Shown piece by piece: positions 17,771 to 30,399 of a stretch of DNA of 64,000 nucleotides. The stretch's first letter is position 1. The number at the start of each line of letters is the position of its first letter. The translations under genes and the position numbers were made by a program. The notes beneath the pieces were generated by a model. The model saw only the letters and a list, made by a program, of their open reading frames with translations, was not told the DNA's origin and ran no database searches. Source of the DNA: a bacterium (lineage in GTDB: Bacteria > Pseudomonadota > Alphaproteobacteria > Rhizobiales > Aestuariivirgaceae); the NCBI GenBank assembly GCA_022842165.1, contig JALHQC010000007.1, forward strand, positions 1 to 64,000. Direction: 5' to 3'.

Positions 17771-18520
17771 TCAGGCGACGACGCGGTGGACGTCGTGACC
17801 GTGGGCTTTGAGCCATTTCTTGGCGCGCGCCGCGTTGGGACAATGGATGAGCACCAGCCGCCAGAAGCGCGGGCTGTGGTCGAGATGCTTCAGATGCGCC
17901 ACCTCGTGGGCCGCCACATAATCGAGCACATAGGAAGGTGCGAGGATGAGCCGCCAGGAATAGGACAGTTCGCCCGACGCCGAGCACGAGCCCCAGCGGG
18001 TCTTCTGGTCGCGGATGGTGATGCGCCGGTAGCTGACGCCCATCATCTGGGCATAGCGCTGCGAGGCGGCCGTCAGATCGGCCTTGGCGGCGGATTTCAG
18101 GAAATCAGCCAAGCGGCGTGGCACATGCGGCGGCTCGCCCGGCACATGGATGACGCCCTCCGCCGGATCGGCCGCGACACTGCCGCGGCGCTTCGGAACA
18201 TGGCGAATCTCGTGCTCGACGCCGCGCAGCGGAATGCGGTGGCCGGGCAGCAGATGCACATTGCCGCCCCGGCTCCTGACGCGTTCCTCGATCCACGGCC
18301 GCGAGCGTTCGGTGAAATCCAGCGCCCGTGCCCGCGACACGCCGCGGGGAACGGTAACAAGAACCGACGTGCCCTGGCTGTCGAGCCGCAGCACCAGGCG
18401 GCGTGCCTGGGCATGGCGGCGGAAGACGACATCGAGCAAGTCCGCGCCGATCCGGATAGAGGACGGCGCAAGCGGCTTCGGCGCGACGGCGCGCTGCAAG
18501 GTACGGAGCAGGCCTATCAT
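17771..18520 (-). CDS. YgjP-type (DUF45) metal-dependent hydrolase
   Basis: A 249-residue protein of the YgjP/SprT-like metallopeptidase family. The zinc motif HEVAHLKHLDHSPRFW (HExxH plus a downstream His) is near residue 203. The block ITIRDQKTRWGSCSASGELSYSWRL just before it is the family signature. Function in the cell is poorly defined. It is separated from the PHB depolymerase gene upstream by 19 bp on the same strand, so cotranscription is plausible. Confidence 0.88.
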   Translation of the reverse strand: MIGLLRTLQRAVAPKPLAPSSIRIGADLLDVVFRRHAQARRLVLRLDSQGTSVLVTVPRGVSRARALDFTERSRPWIEERVRSRGGNVHLLPGHRIPLRGVEHEIRHVPKRRGSVAADPAEGVIHVPGEPPHVPRRLADFLKSAAKADLTAASQRYAQMMGVSYRRITIRDQKTRWGSCSASGELSYSWRLILAPSYVLDYVAAHEVAHLKHLDHSPRFWRLVLIHCPNAARAKKWLKAHGHDVHRVVA

Positions 18521-18539
18521 GTGTTCGGGCGTTCGGGCT

Positions 18540-19811
18540 TCAGGCGTTGGCGTTCACGAATTCGACGATGCGCGGCACGATGTCCTTGCGGAACCGCGAG
18601 CCGTTGAACACACCGTAATGGCCAACACCCGGCTGCAGATGATGCAGCTTCTTCTTCGGCGCGAGACGGGAGCACAGGTCGTGTGCGGCCTCGGTCTGTC
18701 CCACACCGGAGATATCGTCGCGCTCGCCTTCGATGGTCATCAGCGCAGTCTGCGTGATTCGCGACGGATCGACCAGCTTGTTGCGATGGGTGAGCGTGCC
18801 TTTCGGCAGATCGTGATTGCAGAACACCTTCTCGACGGTCTGCAGATAGAACTCCGCCGTGAGGTCCATCACCGACATGTATTCGTCGTAGAATTCGCGG
18901 TGCTTGTCGGCCGAATCGCCGTCGCCGTCGACGAGATGCCAGAACAGTTCGCGATGCGCGTCGACATGGCGGTCGAGGTTCATCTGCATGAAGCCGCCGA
19001 GCTGCAGGAAGCCCGGATAGACATCGCGCATCATGCCGGCATGAGGCGCGGGCACCTTCATGATCACATTGTTGCGGAACCACTCCACGCCCTTGTCCTT
19101 CGCCAGCTTGTTGACGGCGGTGGGGTTGCGGCGCGTGTCGATCGGCCCGCCCATGAGGATCATGGTCTTCGGCGCGCAAGTATCCTTCGCGTCGTTCATC
19201 AGCGATACGGCAGCCAGCACTGGAACCGAAGGCTGGCACACCGCCATGACGCTGGCACCCGGCCCCAGATGGCGCAGGAACTCGGTGACATAGTCGACAT
19301 AGTCATCGAGGTCGAAGCTGCCATGCATCACCGGCACGGTGCGCGCGTCGAGCCAGTCGGTGATGTAGACGTCGTAATGGGGCAGCATGGCCTCGACCGT
19401 GCCGCGCAGCAGCGTTGCATAATGCCCCGACATCGGCGCGACGATCAGCAGCTTGTGCTCCGGCACCTTCTGGCTGTCCCGCATCTTGCGGAAATTAAGC
19501 AGTTCGCAGAAGTCTTTCTTCAGCGACACCACCTCCTCGATGGCCACCGGCTCGTCGTTGACGATGGTTTCGGCGATGTCGAAAGGGGGTTTCCCATAGC
19601 GCCTTGTGGTGCGCTCGAACATCTCGAGCGACGCCGCGAAGGACCGGCCGATCTGCGTGGCGGCCATGGGATTGGCGGGGCTGGTCCAGAAATTCAGTCC
19701 GGCATCGGCAACCGCCCGCCACGGCGCCAGCGCGGCATGGTTCATCTCGTAAAGATAATAAAGCACGGCGTGTTGCCCCCATTGTAGCCAGAAAGGGTAC
19801 CAACTCCCCAT
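18540..19811 (-). CDS. phaZ: Intracellular polyhydroxybutyrate depolymerase
   Basis: A 423-residue intracellular PHB depolymerase that hydrolyses amorphous storage polyester granules. The nucleophile is the Cys of VMAVCQPSVPVLAA near residue 191, replacing Ser of a lipase box, as in characterised PhaZ1 enzymes. Further conserved blocks are APMSGHYATLLRGTVE, YITDWLDARTVPVMHGSFDLDD and HHLQPGVGHYGVFNGSRF with the catalytic His. It implies the organism stores PHB. The upstream gap to the SCO1 gene is 30 bp. Confidence 0.93.
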   Translation of the reverse strand: MGSWYPFWLQWGQHAVLYYLYEMNHAALAPWRAVADAGLNFWTSPANPMAATQIGRSFAASLEMFERTTRRYGKPPFDIAETIVNDEPVAIEEVVSLKKDFCELLNFRKMRDSQKVPEHKLLIVAPMSGHYATLLRGTVEAMLPHYDVYITDWLDARTVPVMHGSFDLDDYVDYVTEFLRHLGPGASVMAVCQPSVPVLAAVSLMNDAKDTCAPKTMILMGGPIDTRRNPTAVNKLAKDKGVEWFRNNVIMKVPAPHAGMMRDVYPGFLQLGGFMQMNLDRHVDAHRELFWHLVDGDGDSADKHREFYDEYMSVMDLTAEFYLQTVEKVFCNHDLPKGTLTHRNKLVDPSRITQTALMTIEGERDDISGVGQTEAAHDLCSRLAPKKKLHHLQPGVGHYGVFNGSRFRKDIVPRIVEFVNANA

Positions 19812-19841
19812 ATGGGGAGCAACCGGTGATTTGCTCGTACT

Positions 19842-20447
19842 TTAGGGGGAGAGCGTTACGGCTTCCTTTAAGGCATCGGCGAGCTTCTGGGCATCGGTCG
19901 TGTAGGTAAAATGCTTCACGAAGCGGCCATCGGGGCCCATGAGATAGACGATGCTGGAATGGTCCATGGTGTATTCGTCCGTACCCGTCTTTCCGGCTTT
20001 TGCGTAGTAGACGCGGTAGGCCCTGGCCACCGCGGCGATCTCATCGGGGCTTCCCGTCAGCCCCATGAGACGCGGTCCGAAATTCTCGACATAGGCTTTC
20101 ATGACTTCGGGTGTGTCGCGCTCGGGATCGATGGTGATGAACACGGGCTGTATCTTTTCGCCCTCGGGCCCCATCATGTCGAGCGCCGCCGTCATCACCT
20201 GAAGCTCGGTCGGGCAGATGTCGGGGCAATAGGTGAAGCCGAAGAACACCAGCATGTGGCGGCCGAGAAAGTCCTTCTCCGTCACGCGCTTGCCCGTCTG
20301 GTCGGTGAGCGTGAAGGGGCCGCCCACCAGCGCGGTGCCCGTGCCGCCGCCATCCGGCAGCGGCCGGTTGAGAAACGCGAAGGTTCCGACGCCGGCGGCC
20401 AGCACCAGCATCATCAGCGCAAGTATCAGGATCGACCGCCGCGGCAT
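19842..20447 (-). CDS. SCO1/SenC family copper chaperone
   Basis: A 201-residue membrane-anchored thioredoxin-fold protein involved in CuA assembly of cytochrome oxidase or in redox signalling. The N-terminal anchor is at about residues 5-24. The copper-binding CxxxC is in FGFTYCPDICPTEL (Cys74 and Cys78), and the third ligand His is in TMDHSSIVYLMGPDG. It is divergent from regB with a 94-bp gap. In Rhodobacter the SenC homologue PrrC lies in the same locus as the two-component genes, so the link is conserved here. Confidence 0.93.
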   Translation of the reverse strand: MPRRSILILALMMLVLAAGVGTFAFLNRPLPDGGGTGTALVGGPFTLTDQTGKRVTEKDFLGRHMLVFFGFTYCPDICPTELQVMTAALDMMGPEGEKIQPVFITIDPERDTPEVMKAYVENFGPRLMGLTGSPDEIAAVARAYRVYYAKAGKTGTDEYTMDHSSIVYLMGPDGRFVKHFTYTTDAQKLADALKEAVTLSP

Positions 20448-20541
20448 GATGGCTTCCTCATTTCAAGTCGCACTTCTATCGCAGACCCGATAGGCCTAAT
20501 CTCCGCGCATCTCAATATCTGTTCATGTCACGAAAGCGCCA

Positions 20542-21891
20542 ATGACTGAGGAATATCCAGCCGCACCGCTGCGCCCGGCCAGCGAGGTCGAGATCGGCAT
20601 GGTCCGGCTGCGCACACTCGTCCGGCTGCGCTGGCTGGCGATCGTCGGGCAGACGGGGGCTGTGCTTTTCGTCGAATTCTTCCTGGGGTTCCCGCTGCCG
20701 CTGGGGGCCTGCCTTGCGGCCATCGCGCTCAGCGCCTGGCTCAACATCTTTCTCACCATCCGCTGGCGAAAAAGCGTCCGGCTGCAGGAAACCCATGCCG
20801 GTCTGCTGCTGGTCTATGACGTCGCACAGCTGGCCGTCCTGCTCTATCTCACCGGCGGTCTCGAAAATCCCTTTGCCTTCCTGTTCCTCGTGCCCGTCAC
20901 CATTTCGGCAACCTCGCTGTCGATCCGCTGGACGCTGTGGCTCGGTTTCATGGCGTTTGGCTGCGCCAGCTTTCTGGCCTTCGAGCATTTTCCGCTGCCC
21001 TGGATACCGGGCGAGCGGATGGAGCTGCCTGACATCTATATCGGCGGCATGTGGGCGGCGATCATATCGGGTGTCGTCTTCTCCGCGATCTATGCGCGCC
21101 GCATCGCCGATGAAGCGCGCCAGATGTCGGCGGCGCTCTCGGCGACCGAGATGGTCCTAGCCCGCGAGCAGCGGCTCTCGGCGCTCGACGGGCTGGCCGC
21201 TGCCGCCGCGCACGAGCTGGGAACGCCGCTCGCCACCATCGCGCTTGTCGCCAAGGAGCTGAAACGCGAACTGCCGCCCGAAGGTCCGCATACGGAGGAT
21301 ATCGGCCTCCTGATCAGCCAGACGGCGCGCTGCCGGGAAATTCTCGCCAGGCTGTCGAGCCGCGAGGCCCAGACCGACGAGGTCTATCAGCGCACCAAGC
21401 TTCTCGTCATGGTGGAAGACCTGATCGCGCCGCTCCGGGGCTCTGACGTCGTCATCGCGGTGACGAGCTCGGCCGACAATGACGACAAGGCGGCGGCAAG
21501 CGAACCGGTGTTCCGGCGCAATCCCGGCATCACCTACGGGCTCGGAAACCTGCTCGAGAATGCGGTCGACTTTGCCGAGGCCCGCGTCGAGGTCGATGCC
21601 AGGTGGACGCCTTCGCAGGTCTCTCTCACCGTGCGCGACGATGGGCCGGGTTTTCACCAGAACATTTTCGACCGGCTGGGCGATCCTTTCGTGACGACCC
21701 GTCCGGGCTATGGCGAAGAGACCGGCGAGCCCGGCCGCCACGAGGGCATGGGGCTTGGCTTCTTCATCGCCAAGACGCTGCTGGAGCGTTCCGGCGCCAG
21801 CGTTTCCCTGGCAAATCGTCAGGCCCCGGAACACGGAGCGGTTGTCTACGTTGTCTGGCCGAGAAGTGCCGTTGATCTCGGCAAGGGCTGA
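20542..21891 (+). CDS. regB: Redox-sensing histidine kinase RegB/PrrB/ActS
   Basis: Membrane sensor kinase of 449 residues that adjusts respiration, photosynthesis, nitrogen or carbon metabolism to redox state. About six transmembrane segments span residues 30-185. The ubiquinone-binding heptapeptide GGLENPF is at 105-111. The H-box AAAAAHELGTPLATIAL holds His224. The redox-active Cys is Cys264 in QTARCREIL. The N and G boxes are NLLENAVDFAEA, DDGPGF and GMGLGFFIAKTLL. It is followed by regA after 85 bp. All hallmark residues for quinone and thiol sensing are intact. Confidence 0.96.
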   Translation: MTEEYPAAPLRPASEVEIGMVRLRTLVRLRWLAIVGQTGAVLFVEFFLGFPLPLGACLAAIALSAWLNIFLTIRWRKSVRLQETHAGLLLVYDVAQLAVLLYLTGGLENPFAFLFLVPVTISATSLSIRWTLWLGFMAFGCASFLAFEHFPLPWIPGERMELPDIYIGGMWAAIISGVVFSAIYARRIADEARQMSAALSATEMVLAREQRLSALDGLAAAAAHELGTPLATIALVAKELKRELPPEGPHTEDIGLLISQTARCREILARLSSREAQTDEVYQRTKLLVMVEDLIAPLRGSDVVIAVTSSADNDDKAAASEPVFRRNPGITYGLGNLLENAVDFAEARVEVDARWTPSQVSLTVRDDGPGFHQNIFDRLGDPFVTTRPGYGEETGEPGRHEGMGLGFFIAKTLLERSGASVSLANRQAPEHGAVVYVVWPRSAVDLGKG

Positions 21892-21976
21892 GAGCGTAAG
21901 TGTATGCATTGAACCCGCCCTCCCAAAAGGCTACACAGCGGCAACCCCGCACGAACGCCGGACAGGTCAGCGCCGA

Positions 21977-22522
21977 ATGACAAATGCCTTACTTCCCGCC
22001 GACAGGACCTTGCTTCTGGTCGACGACGACAAGCCCTTCCTGACCAGGCTGGCGCGCGCCATGGAAACGCGGGGCTTCGAGGTGCTGATGGCGGAATCGG
22101 TGGCCGAGGGCGTAGCCCATGTGAAACGGGCGGCCCCCTCTTTCGCGGTCGTCGACCTGCGCCTGGCCGACGGCAACGGCCTCGACGTGATCGAGGCACT
22201 GCACCAGGCGCGGCCCGAGGCGCGCGCCGTGGTGCTGACGGGCTATGGCAACATCGCCACCGCCGTGACTGCGGTGAAGCTCGGCGCCATCGACTATCTG
22301 GCGAAGCCCGCCGATGCCGACGCCGTTTATGGCGCGCTGGTGGGCGACACCGACAGCCGCGCCGTGCTGCCCGACAACCCCATGTCTGCCGACCGGGTGC
22401 GCTGGGAACATATCCAGCGCGTCTATGAACTCTGCGGGCGCAACGTGTCGGAAACCGCACGCCGTCTCAACATGCACCGCCGCACCCTGCAGCGCATCCT
22501 CGCCAAGCGCGCCCCGAAGTGA
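21977..22522 (+). CDS. regA: Redox response regulator RegA/PrrA/ActR
   Basis: A 181-residue response regulator partner of RegB. The receiver domain has acidic pocket LLLVDDD, phosphoacceptor Asp60 in AVVDLRLADG, Thr in VVLTGYGN and Lys110 in YLAKP. The C-terminal Fis-type HTH (NVSETARRLNMHRRTLQRILAKRAP) is the almost invariant RegA DNA-recognition helix. The ATG at 21977 is selected; the frame is open upstream into regB but without family similarity. The usual Pro-rich linker is short. Confidence 0.95.
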   Translation: MTNALLPADRTLLLVDDDKPFLTRLARAMETRGFEVLMAESVAEGVAHVKRAAPSFAVVDLRLADGNGLDVIEALHQARPEARAVVLTGYGNIATAVTAVKLGAIDYLAKPADADAVYGALVGDTDSRAVLPDNPMSADRVRWEHIQRVYELCGRNVSETARRLNMHRRTLQRILAKRAPK

Positions 22523-22628
22523 TTTTTTAAGGATTGATTAACCCTAAGGTCCGGCACCTTACAGTCCCGTAATGTCGGCACGGGCATTGCAACTGCTGTT
22601 TCTCGAGTATCATAGAGGAACAAGTGCC

Positions 22629-23306
22629 ATGCCGTTCAAGCGCGATCTTGCCGCCTACCACGAACAGCTGCAGCGTGACGGATTCATCCTGTTGAAGGAT
22701 GTCCTTTCGGACGATCTGATGGCCGCGCTCAAGACCTATCTCGCGCAGGCGAAATCGGGGCAGGTGGCCGAGTATGGCCAGTGGCGGATCGGCGGCAAGA
22801 AGCAGCAGTTCCTCTTCGACTTTCCCTCGCAGGCGATGGCCGGCCGCTTCCGCGACGCCGTCGCGGCGCTGACCGGGCTGTCGCGCGACGGCTTCACCAT
22901 CTCGGAGCGCCACCTGAAGCAGTATGAGGAAGACGCGCCCGCCTACCCGGCCCCCCACAAGGACCGCGGCGCCTCCAAATTCTCGATCGGGCTGCCGGTC
23001 TATCTGGGGCCTGAAACCAGCGTCTGCGTGTTCCCGAACCTCGACCGGACGCCCAACGGCAGCGAGCGCGCCGTGTTCATGACCGAGCAGGACCACCCGG
23101 GCCTGAAGGATATCTACCACTCGCCCGAGGCCCTGCCGCTCAACGAGGAACTGGGCGACATGATCGTCTTCCTGGGTTCGGCAATCTATCACGAGCGCAT
23201 CCGCCCGCGCGGCACTTCCGTCATCTACATCAAGGTGAACGACGAGGGCTTCGACCCGTTGGGCGAGAACATCTATGCGGCAGAAAAGGTGCCGGAATTG
23301 GCCTAG
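22629..23306 (+). CDS. Phytanoyl-CoA-dioxygenase-like Fe(II)/2-oxoglutarate oxygenase
   Basis: A 225-residue protein with a jelly-roll dioxygenase layout. The facial triad is visible as His110 and Asp112 (APHKDRGAS) and His188 (IYHERIRPRG), with the 2-oxoglutarate-binding Arg probably 192 or 194. This resembles PhyH/ectoine-hydroxylase-type enzymes. The start at 22629 follows an AGAGGAAC ribosome site. An in-frame start at 22572 is less convincing. Substrate is not evident from neighbours (regA upstream, mmcB convergent with no gap). Confidence 0.7.
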   Translation: MPFKRDLAAYHEQLQRDGFILLKDVLSDDLMAALKTYLAQAKSGQVAEYGQWRIGGKKQQFLFDFPSQAMAGRFRDAVAALTGLSRDGFTISERHLKQYEEDAPAYPAPHKDRGASKFSIGLPVYLGPETSVCVFPNLDRTPNGSERAVFMTEQDHPGLKDIYHSPEALPLNEELGDMIVFLGSAIYHERIRPRGTSVIYIKVNDEGFDPLGENIYAAEKVPELA

Positions 23307-23762
23307 CTACTCCGCCAGCGGATCATGCAACCCGTGAAGCCTCAGGGCCGCGGCGCGCGCGAAGGCGAGCGTCACGGCCTTGCGGCGCGAGGCGTGCAGC
23401 ACCAGCGCCTCCGGGTGGCGGAGGATGTCGGCCCCCCAGCTGTCGGCGATCATCAGCCCGCAATCATCCGGAATGATCTCGGGCGGCACCGCGGGCGGGA
23501 TTGCGAAGAACAGCCGGTCGCAATAGTCGCGGTATTCCGGCCATTTCGTGTCGCAGCGGTAGTCCTCGACCGAGGATTTGATCTCGACAATCCAGATCTG
23601 TCCCGCATCGCTGAGGCCGATGATGTCGGCGCGCCGTCCGCTCGCCAGCGTGAATTCCGGCAGCGTCGCAAAGCCTGAAGCGCGCAGCAGCCGGCACACG
23701 CCGCGCTGGACATTGAGTGCAGTATCGGACTGCCGGCCGTCGGGTTTGATCAGAAGCCGCAT
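23307..23762 (-). CDS. mmcB: MmcB-family DNA repair protein
   Basis: A 151-residue protein of the MmcB family, named for mitomycin C sensitivity in Caulobacter and widespread in alphaproteobacteria. The restriction-endonuclease-like core is visible: ASGRRADIIGLSDAGQIWIVEIKSS contains the Asp and the ExK catalytic pattern, followed by DYRCDTKWPEYRDYCDRLFFA. The ATG at 23760-23762 (MRLLIKPDGR) is used. In Caulobacter the gene is SOS-controlled, but no GTTC-N7-GTTC box was seen upstream here. Confidence 0.88.
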   Translation of the reverse strand: MRLLIKPDGRQSDTALNVQRGVCRLLRASGFATLPEFTLASGRRADIIGLSDAGQIWIVEIKSSVEDYRCDTKWPEYRDYCDRLFFAIPPAVPPEIIPDDCGLMIADSWGADILRHPEALVLHASRRKAVTLAFARAAALRLHGLHDPLAE

Positions 23763-23851
23763 CTTTGCCTCTTGTTGCGGGCGCCGTCCTGACCCTAATC
23801 TCTGCCCCACAAACGATGCGCCGGTCAACGGCCACCCCGGGGAGAAACAGG

Positions 23852-24426
23852 ATGGGACTATTGCTTGGCCTCAGCAGGGCCATCGATGCGCTGACGCATT
23901 TCGCCGGCTATCATGTCAGGTGGCTCATCCTCGTGGCGGTGCTGGTGTCCGCCGTCAATGCCATCATCCGCAAGACCTTCGACATGAGTTCCAATGCCTG
24001 GCTGGAACTGCAATGGCTGCTGTTCGGGGCCGTCTTCATGCTGGCCGCCGCCTATACGCTGCAGAAGAACGCCCATGTGCGGATCGACGTCGTCTCGAAC
24101 CGGCTGTCGAAAAAGGCGCGCGACGTGATCGACCTCGTGGGCCATCTCGTCATGCTGGCGCCGATCACGCTGATCCTGCTCTGGCTGTCGGGCCCGTTCT
24201 TTCTCGAAAGCTATGCCGGGAACGAGATGTCGAGCAATGCCGGAGGCCTCCCTGTATGGCCAGCGAAGCTCGTCATCCTCGTCGGTTTCGCGCTGCTGTT
24301 CCTGCAGATGATTTCCGAGGTCATCAAGCGCGCCGCGGTGCTGATGGGCGTGATCGCCGACCCCGTGACCCAGCCCGTCCATGGCCACGCGCCCGCCGAC
24401 ACTTCGGTGAAGGGAGGGCACAACGA

Positions 24427-24430
<4 letters not shown>
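23852..24430 (+). CDS. TRAP transporter small permease (DctQ)
   Basis: A 192-residue membrane protein with four hydrophobic segments, the DctQ topology. The conserved block MLAAAYTLQKNAHVRIDVV is characteristic. The ATG at 23852 follows GGAGAAACAGG. Its stop overlaps the start of the large permease (ATGA at 24427-24430). Together with the large permease and the convergent binding protein it forms a TRAP uptake system driven by an ion gradient. Confidence 0.92.
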
Positions 24431-26082
<1,652 letters not shown>

Positions 26083-26084
26083 CG

Positions 26085-26111
26085 AAAAAGGGCCCCTTCG
26101 CAGGGGCCCTT
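26085..26111. terminator. Bidirectional terminator between TRAP genes
   Basis: A 9-bp stem AAGGGCCCC (26088-26096) / GGGGCCCTT (26103-26111) with a TTCGCA loop, preceded by an A-run on the + strand. It lies between the convergent large permease and binding-protein genes and could end transcription from both sides. Confidence 0.8.
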
Positions 26112-26134
26112 CCGCAGGTGGCGACCGGACCGGC

Positions 26135-27310
<1,176 letters not shown>

Positions 27311-27400
27311 CTACAGGAGAAACCGGAACTTCGGCAATCATCCCCGCATTGCCTGAAAACCGGGCTAGGATGGGGGCTAGCCAGCAAGGAGAATCATGGC

Positions 27401-28795
<1,395 letters not shown>

Positions 28796-28808
28796 TGGGA
28801 GCATCATA

Positions 28809-28942
28809 GTGTCCTCGCCCCGCGCGAGCGGGGAGAGGAAAGGGGCCCAAGCGTAGCTTGGGATAGGAGAGGGGCAACCGGGCCCTCTCTTGAGCAAAGT
28901 CCGGGTGCCCCTCTTCTCCCCGCTCGCGCGGGGCGAAGACAC
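28809..28942. repeat. Long inverted repeat (BIME-like) between aspA and dhaK
   Basis: Outer arms of about 35 bp begin GTGTCCTCGCCCCGCGCGAG at 28809 and end in the matching complement at 28942, with only a few mismatches. A small internal hairpin CCAAGCGTAGCTTGG lies near 28847-28861. The unit fills the convergent gap between aspA and dhaK and probably ends both transcripts. Confidence 0.7.
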
Positions 28943-28979
28943 GAGACCGCATGTGGCATCCTGCAAGATAAGACGAAAA

Positions 28980-29963
28980 TCACAACCCCCAGCGCAGCGA
29001 TGGCGTGTGGACGGGCGCGTCCCAGTCCTTTGTGATCTGGTCGTCCAGCATCGTCACCGTGATCGAGCAGCCCGCCATGTCGAGCGAGGTGACGTAGTTG
29101 CCGACCAGCGAACGCGCCGCCCGGATGCCGTGCTTCGCGAGCTGCGCTACCGCTGCGTGGTACATGAGATAGAGTTCCATCGCCGGCGTGCCGCCGAAAC
29201 CGTTGATGAAGACGAGCGCATCGCCCTGGGCGTTGAGGTCGCCGGCGATCGCTGCGACCATTTCTTCCGCGATCTCGTTTGCCGTGCGGAGGGCGACCCG
29301 TCGGCGGCCCGGCTCGCCGTGAATGCCCACACCCATCTCCATTTCCGTGTCGCTGAGCTGGAAGGTGGGCTTGCCGGCGGCCGGCACCGTGCAACTCGTC
29401 AGCGCCACGCCCATCGAGCGCGTCGCCTTGTTGACATGATCGCCCAGCGCCTTGAGTGATTTGAGACCGGCGCCTTGCTCGGCTGCTGCACCGACGACCT
29501 TCTCGACCACCAGTGTTCCAGCCACGCCGCGCCGGCCTGTGGTGTAAAGCGAGTTCTCGACCGCGACATCATCGTCGGTGATCACGGTCTCGATGTCGCG
29601 CCCGCTCATCTCGCGCGCCATCTCGAAATTCATGACGTCGCCTTCATAATTCTTGACGATGAAGAGGAGGCCCGCGCCCGTGTCCACGGCATCTGCCGCC
29701 GCCATCATCTGGTCCGGCGTGGGCGAGGTGAAGACCTGGCCGGGGCAGGCCGCATCGAGCATGCCCAGCCCCACGAATCCGGTATGCAGCGGCTCGTGGC
29801 CGGCACCGCCGCCCGAGATCAGCCCGACCTTGCCGGGCTTCAGCACTTTCCGCTGCACGAACTTGTGCTCGGCACCCAGCGTCACGATATCGCCATGCGC
29901 GGCGGCAAAGCCGTCGAGGCTTTCGGTCAAGACATTGCCGACATCATTGATCAGTTTCTTCAT
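28980..29963 (-). CDS. dhaK: Dihydroxyacetone kinase, substrate-binding subunit DhaK
   Basis: A 327-residue subunit that binds dihydroxyacetone covalently through a hemiaminal on His215 (MGVGIHGEPGRRR). Other family blocks are LISGGGAGHEPLHTGFVG and LFIVKNYEGDVMNFEMA. With DhaL and the PTS proteins upstream it forms a PEP-dependent dihydroxyacetone kinase feeding glycolysis. It is last in a six-gene leftward operon, and its ATG overlaps the preceding stop (ATGA at 29960-29963). Confidence 0.95.
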   Translation of the reverse strand: MKKLINDVGNVLTESLDGFAAAHGDIVTLGAEHKFVQRKVLKPGKVGLISGGGAGHEPLHTGFVGLGMLDAACPGQVFTSPTPDQMMAAADAVDTGAGLLFIVKNYEGDVMNFEMAREMSGRDIETVITDDDVAVENSLYTTGRRGVAGTLVVEKVVGAAAEQGAGLKSLKALGDHVNKATRSMGVALTSCTVPAAGKPTFQLSDTEMEMGVGIHGEPGRRRVALRTANEIAEEMVAAIAGDLNAQGDALVFINGFGGTPAMELYLMYHAAVAQLAKHGIRAARSLVGNYVTSLDMAGCSITVTMLDDQITKDWDAPVHTPSLRWGL

Positions 29964-30397
29964 CGCCGTTTCATTCCTCCGTTGCCGTCATCGATCAGCT
30001 TCACGATCTGCCGCACGAAGCCGCTGACGAGGCCGTGCAGCTTGCGGTTCTTATCCTCATCGCCCAGATCGGGGAGATGCACCGCCAGTGTCGAGCGCCC
30101 CTGTCCGTCCACGCCGGCGCGTTTCGGATGCGCCAGCGCATAGAGCCTGGTGAAGTCGCGCCGCTCGGCTGCTGAAAAATGGCAGACCTCGAAGATAAGG
30201 TCGAGATGGTTTGCGGGGATCGGCGTTGCATAGGCCGGATTGGTGATCTGGCTGACGAAGCTGCGGTTCTTGGCGAGTGCGGTAGCGAGCCGCTGGCGTG
30301 TGCCCGATGGCCGCCTGTCGATGATGTCGCCGAGCATGCGCTTGTAGGCCGAGACGGCATCGGCGGGAGCAAGATCGCGCAATGCGGCCTCTGCCAT
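29960..30397 (-). CDS. Small HTH-like protein embedded in the DHA kinase operon
   Basis: A 145-residue, mostly helical protein of unassigned family. The stretch RQRLATALAKNRSFVSQITNP looks like an XRE-style helix-turn-helix, followed by DLIFEVCHFSAAERRDFTRLYALAHP. A basic C-terminus ends KLIDDGNGGMKRR. It sits between EI (2-bp gap) and dhaK (4-bp overlap), so it must be made together with the kinase. A regulator that senses DhaK/DhaL or PTS state is an attractive guess, by analogy with DhaR, but unproven. Confidence 0.6.
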   Translation of the reverse strand: MAEAALRDLAPADAVSAYKRMLGDIIDRRPSGTRQRLATALAKNRSFVSQITNPAYATPIPANHLDLIFEVCHFSAAERRDFTRLYALAHPKRAGVDGQGRSTLAVHLPDLGDEDKNRKLHGLVSGFVRQIVKLIDDGNGGMKRR

Positions 30398-30399
30398 CT

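Noticed and set aside
15402-17987. 861-codon antisense frame opposite PBP1A
   Set aside because: It lies opposite a gene with complete PBP motifs and has low-complexity composition typical of shadow frames.
23763-23851. LexA box upstream of mmcB
   Set aside because: MmcB is SOS-controlled in Caulobacter, but no GTTC-N7-GTTC or GAAC-N7-GAAC pair was found in this gap.
28809-28942. CRISPR-like repeat array
   Set aside because: It is one large inverted repeat with a central hairpin, not a series of regularly spaced direct repeats; no cas genes occur in the window.
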